A stretch of 8,994 nt of DNA from an uncultured Rhodospirillaceae bacterium (GTDB lineage: Bacteria; Pseudomonadota; Alphaproteobacteria; Rhodospirillales; UBA2165): positions 1-8,994 of the forward strand of contig CAJXJM010000074.1 of assembly GCA_913054205.1 (NCBI GenBank), written 5' to 3'. Made by a program: the position numbers and the translations under genes. Under the pieces are notes generated by a model that had not been told where the DNA came from, did no database searches, and was given only the letters and a program-made list of their open reading frames with translations. Positions 7,040 through 8,994 of this stretch are shown here, piece by piece; within the stretch, counting starts at the first letter, position 1, and each line of letters begins with the position of its first letter.

Positions 7040-7621
7040 TTGAAAAAATTACTCATGTTCGTGCTGCCGTTTTTGGCAGTCTTTGCGATTGTTAGTAACG
7101 TGGAAGCAGCAGGCAAACCAAAAGTTCACTTCAAAACCAATGTCGGTGATTTCACGTTGGAGCTGGAGCCGGACCGCGCGCCCAATACGGTTGCGAACTT
7201 TATGCAATATGTCCGGGATGGTCATTATGATGGTCTGATTTTTCATCGTGTGATCAAATCCTTCATGATCCAAGGCGGAGGTTTTGAGGCAAACTATGAC
7301 AAAAAGCCAACCCGCGCGCCGATTGAGAACGAAGCTGACAAAGGTCTATCAAATGAACGCGGCACCATCGCGATGGCACGGACAAATGATCCGCATTCCG
7401 CGACAAATCAGTTTTTTATCAGTTTGAAGTTTAATGGCGGACTCAATCATCGCTCCAAGACCGAGCAAGGCTGGGGCTATACCGCCTTTGGCAGGGTTAT
7501 TGACGGCATGAACATTGTTGGCCGTATTTCCAGGATGGAGACCGGATCCGGTGGACCGTTCCCAACCGATGTGCCGACAAAACAGGTGATCATCGAAAAA
7601 GCAAAAATAATATCTGAATAG
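7040..7621 (+). CDS. ppiA: Exported cyclophilin-type peptidyl-prolyl cis-trans isomerase
   Basis: It catalyses cis-trans isomerisation of X-Pro bonds to assist protein folding, most likely in the periplasm. The 193-residue protein has a signal peptide (MKKLLMFVLPFLAVFAIVSN, then VEA-AG cleavage near residue 23) and one cyclophilin domain. The family signature is YDGLIFHRVIKSFMIQGGGF (63-82), with catalytic R70 and pocket residues F75 and Q78; IAMARTNDPHSATNQFFISL (110-129) and GWGYTAFGRVIDGM (144-157) follow. I chose the TTG start at 7040 because it gives a Lys-Lys n-region and is preceded by GGGAG (7026-7030) 9 nt upstream; the next start, ATG 7055, would leave a signal peptide without positive charge. 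The symbol ppiA is by analogy with the E. coli periplasmic enzyme. It follows the petABC terminator and probably leads a unit with mtnP and mtnA. Confidence 0.93.
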   Translation: MKKLLMFVLPFLAVFAIVSNVEAAGKPKVHFKTNVGDFTLELEPDRAPNTVANFMQYVRDGHYDGLIFHRVIKSFMIQGGGFEANYDKKPTRAPIENEADKGLSNERGTIAMARTNDPHSATNQFFISLKFNGGLNHRSKTEQGWGYTAFGRVIDGMNIVGRISRMETGSGGPFPTDVPTKQVIIEKAKIISE

Positions 7622-7631
7622 AGGCTTCGAC

Positions 7632-8507
7632 ATGTCAGAAACACCAATTATCGGCATTATCGGTGGCAGTGGTCTTTACGAGATCGACGGTCTCACCAAC
7701 ACCCGCTGGGAGCGGATCGAAAGTCCGTTCGGTGAAACTTCGGATGAGTTTCTATTTGGAGAATTAGAAGGGCAGCAGTTGGTGTTTTTGCCGCGCCATA
7801 GCCGCGGTCATAAAATCCCGCCATCAGAATTAAATTTCAGGGCCAATATTGATGCTTTGAAACGCGCCGGTGTTACCGAAATATTGTCGCTATCGGCCTG
7901 TGGCTCGTTCAAAGAAGAGCTTGATCCCGGCACCTTCGTCATCGTTGATCAGTTTATTGATCGCACCTTTGCCCGTGTAAAAAGTTTTTTTGAGACCGGC
8001 ATGGTCGCTCATGTCGGCTTTGGTCATCCGGTGTGTTCCAGGCTCGGTGATGCTCTGGAAGAAGGCGCAAAAACGCTCGGTATCAAAACCCAGCGCGGCG
8101 GCACCTATTTGGCGATGGAAGGCCCACAATTTTCGACCCTCGCAGAATCGCAACTCTATAAATCCTGGGGTTGTGATGTGATCGGCATGACCAATATGCC
8201 GGAAGCCAAACTCGCCCGCGAAGCCGAGATGTGTTACGCGACGGTGGCGATGGTGACAGACTTTGATTGCTGGCATCCGGATCATGATGACGTGACGGTC
8301 GATGCGATTATTAAGGTCCTGCTCGGCAATGCAGCAAACGCAGCGTCTTTGGTCAAAGAAGTTGCGCCTAAACTTTCCGGCCGCACCGAACTTTGTTCCG
8401 ATGGCTGCCACACCGCGCTTGATAACGCGCTGATCACATCGCCGGATGCACGTGATCCAGATGTGCTGGCGAAGCTCGACGCGGTTGCGGGCAGGGTGCT
8501 GGAATAA
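7632..8507 (+). CDS. mtnP: S-methyl-5'-thioadenosine phosphorylase
   Basis: MtnP cleaves 5'-methylthioadenosine with phosphate to adenine and 5-methylthioribose-1-phosphate, recycling the by-product of polyamine and homoserine-lactone synthesis. The 291-residue length is normal. Phosphate-site elements are GGSGLYEIDG (11-20) and PRHSRGH (54-60); SLSACGSF (86-93), TYLAMEGPQFST (158-169) and GMTNMPEAKLAREAEMCYA (185-203) are the ribose and base-site blocks. VTDFDCWH (208-215), with aspartates at 210 and 212, indicates adenine-type specificity; an Asn would be expected in guanosine/inosine phosphorylases. GAGG (7621-7624) precedes the ATG by 7 nt. It starts 10 nt after the cyclophilin gene and its stop overlaps mtnA by one base, fitting a shared salvage operon. 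Confidence 0.97.
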   Translation: MSETPIIGIIGGSGLYEIDGLTNTRWERIESPFGETSDEFLFGELEGQQLVFLPRHSRGHKIPPSELNFRANIDALKRAGVTEILSLSACGSFKEELDPGTFVIVDQFIDRTFARVKSFFETGMVAHVGFGHPVCSRLGDALEEGAKTLGIKTQRGGTYLAMEGPQFSTLAESQLYKSWGCDVIGMTNMPEAKLAREAEMCYATVAMVTDFDCWHPDHDDVTVDAIIKVLLGNAANAASLVKEVAPKLSGRTELCSDGCHTALDNALITSPDARDPDVLAKLDAVAGRVLE

Positions 8508-8994
8508 TGGAAGTCAACGGCACGCCTTACCGGACGATCTGGCTCGCAGAAGACGGCTGGGCGGCAGAGATCATCGATCAGACCAAGCTGCCGCATGAGT
8601 TTGTCACGGTGCGGCTTGAGACGATGCAAGACGCGGCGATCGCGATCAAAGACATGCGGGTGCGGGGGGCGCCGCTAATCGGCGCGACAGCGGCTTACGG
8701 CGCCGCGCTGGCAATGCGCGAAGATGCCTCTGATGCAAATCTCGCCTCTATGTACGATCACTTATTTGCGACGCGGCCAACGGCGGTCAATTTGCGCTGG
8801 GCGTTGGATGATATGAAAGCTTTGCTCGAGCCTCTGCCGTTGAGTGAACGCGAGGCGGCGGCTTACAAACGTGCCGCCGAGATTTGTGATGAGGATGTCG
8901 AGATTTGCTCGAACATCGGCGAGCACGGTGTGGAGATCATCAAAGAAATCGCTGCCAAAAAAAATGGCAAGACCGTCAATATACTCACCCATTG
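8507..8994 (+). CDS. mtnA: S-methyl-5-thioribose-1-phosphate isomerase, N-terminal part (3' end outside window)
   Basis: MtnA isomerises the aldose product of MtnP, 5-methylthioribose-1-phosphate, to 5-methylthioribulose-1-phosphate, the next step of the methionine salvage pathway. The frame is open from ATG 8507 (TAATG overlap with mtnP) to the right edge, giving 162 residues plus two bases. DQTKLPHEF (24-32), DMRVRGAPLIGATAAYG (49-65) with the substrate-binding RGAP, and ATRPTAVNLRWAL (88-100) are family blocks that separate it well enough from bare eIF2B-like folds. The sequence ends in NILTH followed by TG, consistent with a Cys codon at the place of the catalytic cysteine of the THC motif. 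The catalytic aspartate and the C-terminal half lie outside. Third codon positions here look richer in G and C than in petABC. Confidence 0.93.
   Translation, partial: MEVNGTPYRTIWLAEDGWAAEIIDQTKLPHEFVTVRLETMQDAAIAIKDMRVRGAPLIGATAAYGAALAMREDASDANLASMYDHLFATRPTAVNLRWALDDMKALLEPLPLSEREAAAYKRAAEICDEDVEICSNIGEHGVEIIKEIAAKKNGKTVNILTH

Noticed and set aside
7031..7040. TATAAA at 7033-7038 as a -10 box for the cyclophilin gene
   Set aside because: It directly abuts the TTG start, would make a leaderless TTG message, and has no -35-like hexamer at 16-18 bp; the GGGAG ribosome site just upstream argues that this stretch is transcribed.
7890..8411. 173-codon minus-strand open frame opposite mtnP
   Set aside because: Antisense shadow of a well conserved enzyme gene; no family resemblance and no ribosome site noted.

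Overview
The window looks like a chromosomal segment of an alphaproteobacterium with intermediate GC (roughly half). The class call rests on the separate petA-petB-petC cytochrome bc1 operon, the alphaproteobacterial form of the Rieske protein, the divergently placed trmL-hemF pair, and the DUF4159 / large membrane protein pair at the left edge. I cannot place it below class level from sequence alone. Every gene reads as intact, except the two cut by the window edges. There are no mobile elements, tRNAs, rRNAs or CRISPR arrays.

Layout, left to right. (1) Positions 1-2577, + strand: the 3' end of a DUF4159-type membrane protein gene, then a 694-residue membrane-anchored protein with a von Willebrand A-like segment and a glutamine-amidotransferase-like segment, joined by a TAATG overlap. 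(2) Positions 2578-2691: a short AT-rich gap between convergent genes. (3) Positions 2692-4052, - strand: trmL (wobble-base tRNA methyltransferase) followed by hemF (oxygen-dependent coproporphyrinogen III oxidase), also joined by a TAATG overlap. (4) Positions 4053-4287: a divergent regulatory region with AT-rich repeated half-sites, a small perfect dyad and a leader hairpin in front of petA. (5) Positions 4288-6940, + strand: petABC, the three redox subunits of the cytochrome bc1 complex, closed by a strong intrinsic terminator at 6961-7003. (6) Positions 7040-8994, + strand: an exported cyclophilin-type prolyl isomerase starting with TTG, then mtnP and the first part of mtnA, two consecutive steps of 5'-methylthioadenosine salvage.

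How the genes fit together. petABC makes the quinol:cytochrome c oxidoreductase. hemF supplies protohaem precursors in the presence of oxygen and shares the divergent control region with petABC, so joint control of haem supply and the haem-rich bc1 complex is plausible but not shown. mtnP cleaves methylthioadenosine to adenine and methylthioribose-1-phosphate, and mtnA isomerises that product, so their overlap makes biochemical sense. Four gene junctions (at 493, 3597, 6152 and 8507) use a one-base stop/start overlap, a consistent translational-coupling style.

I do not see a clearly new system here. The least characterised part is the left-edge pair of cell-envelope proteins. The most unusual sequence details are the triple MPEK start repeat of HemF, the Lys-Arg (not Arg-Arg) export motif of the Rieske protein, and the hairpin immediately upstream of the petA ribosome binding site.
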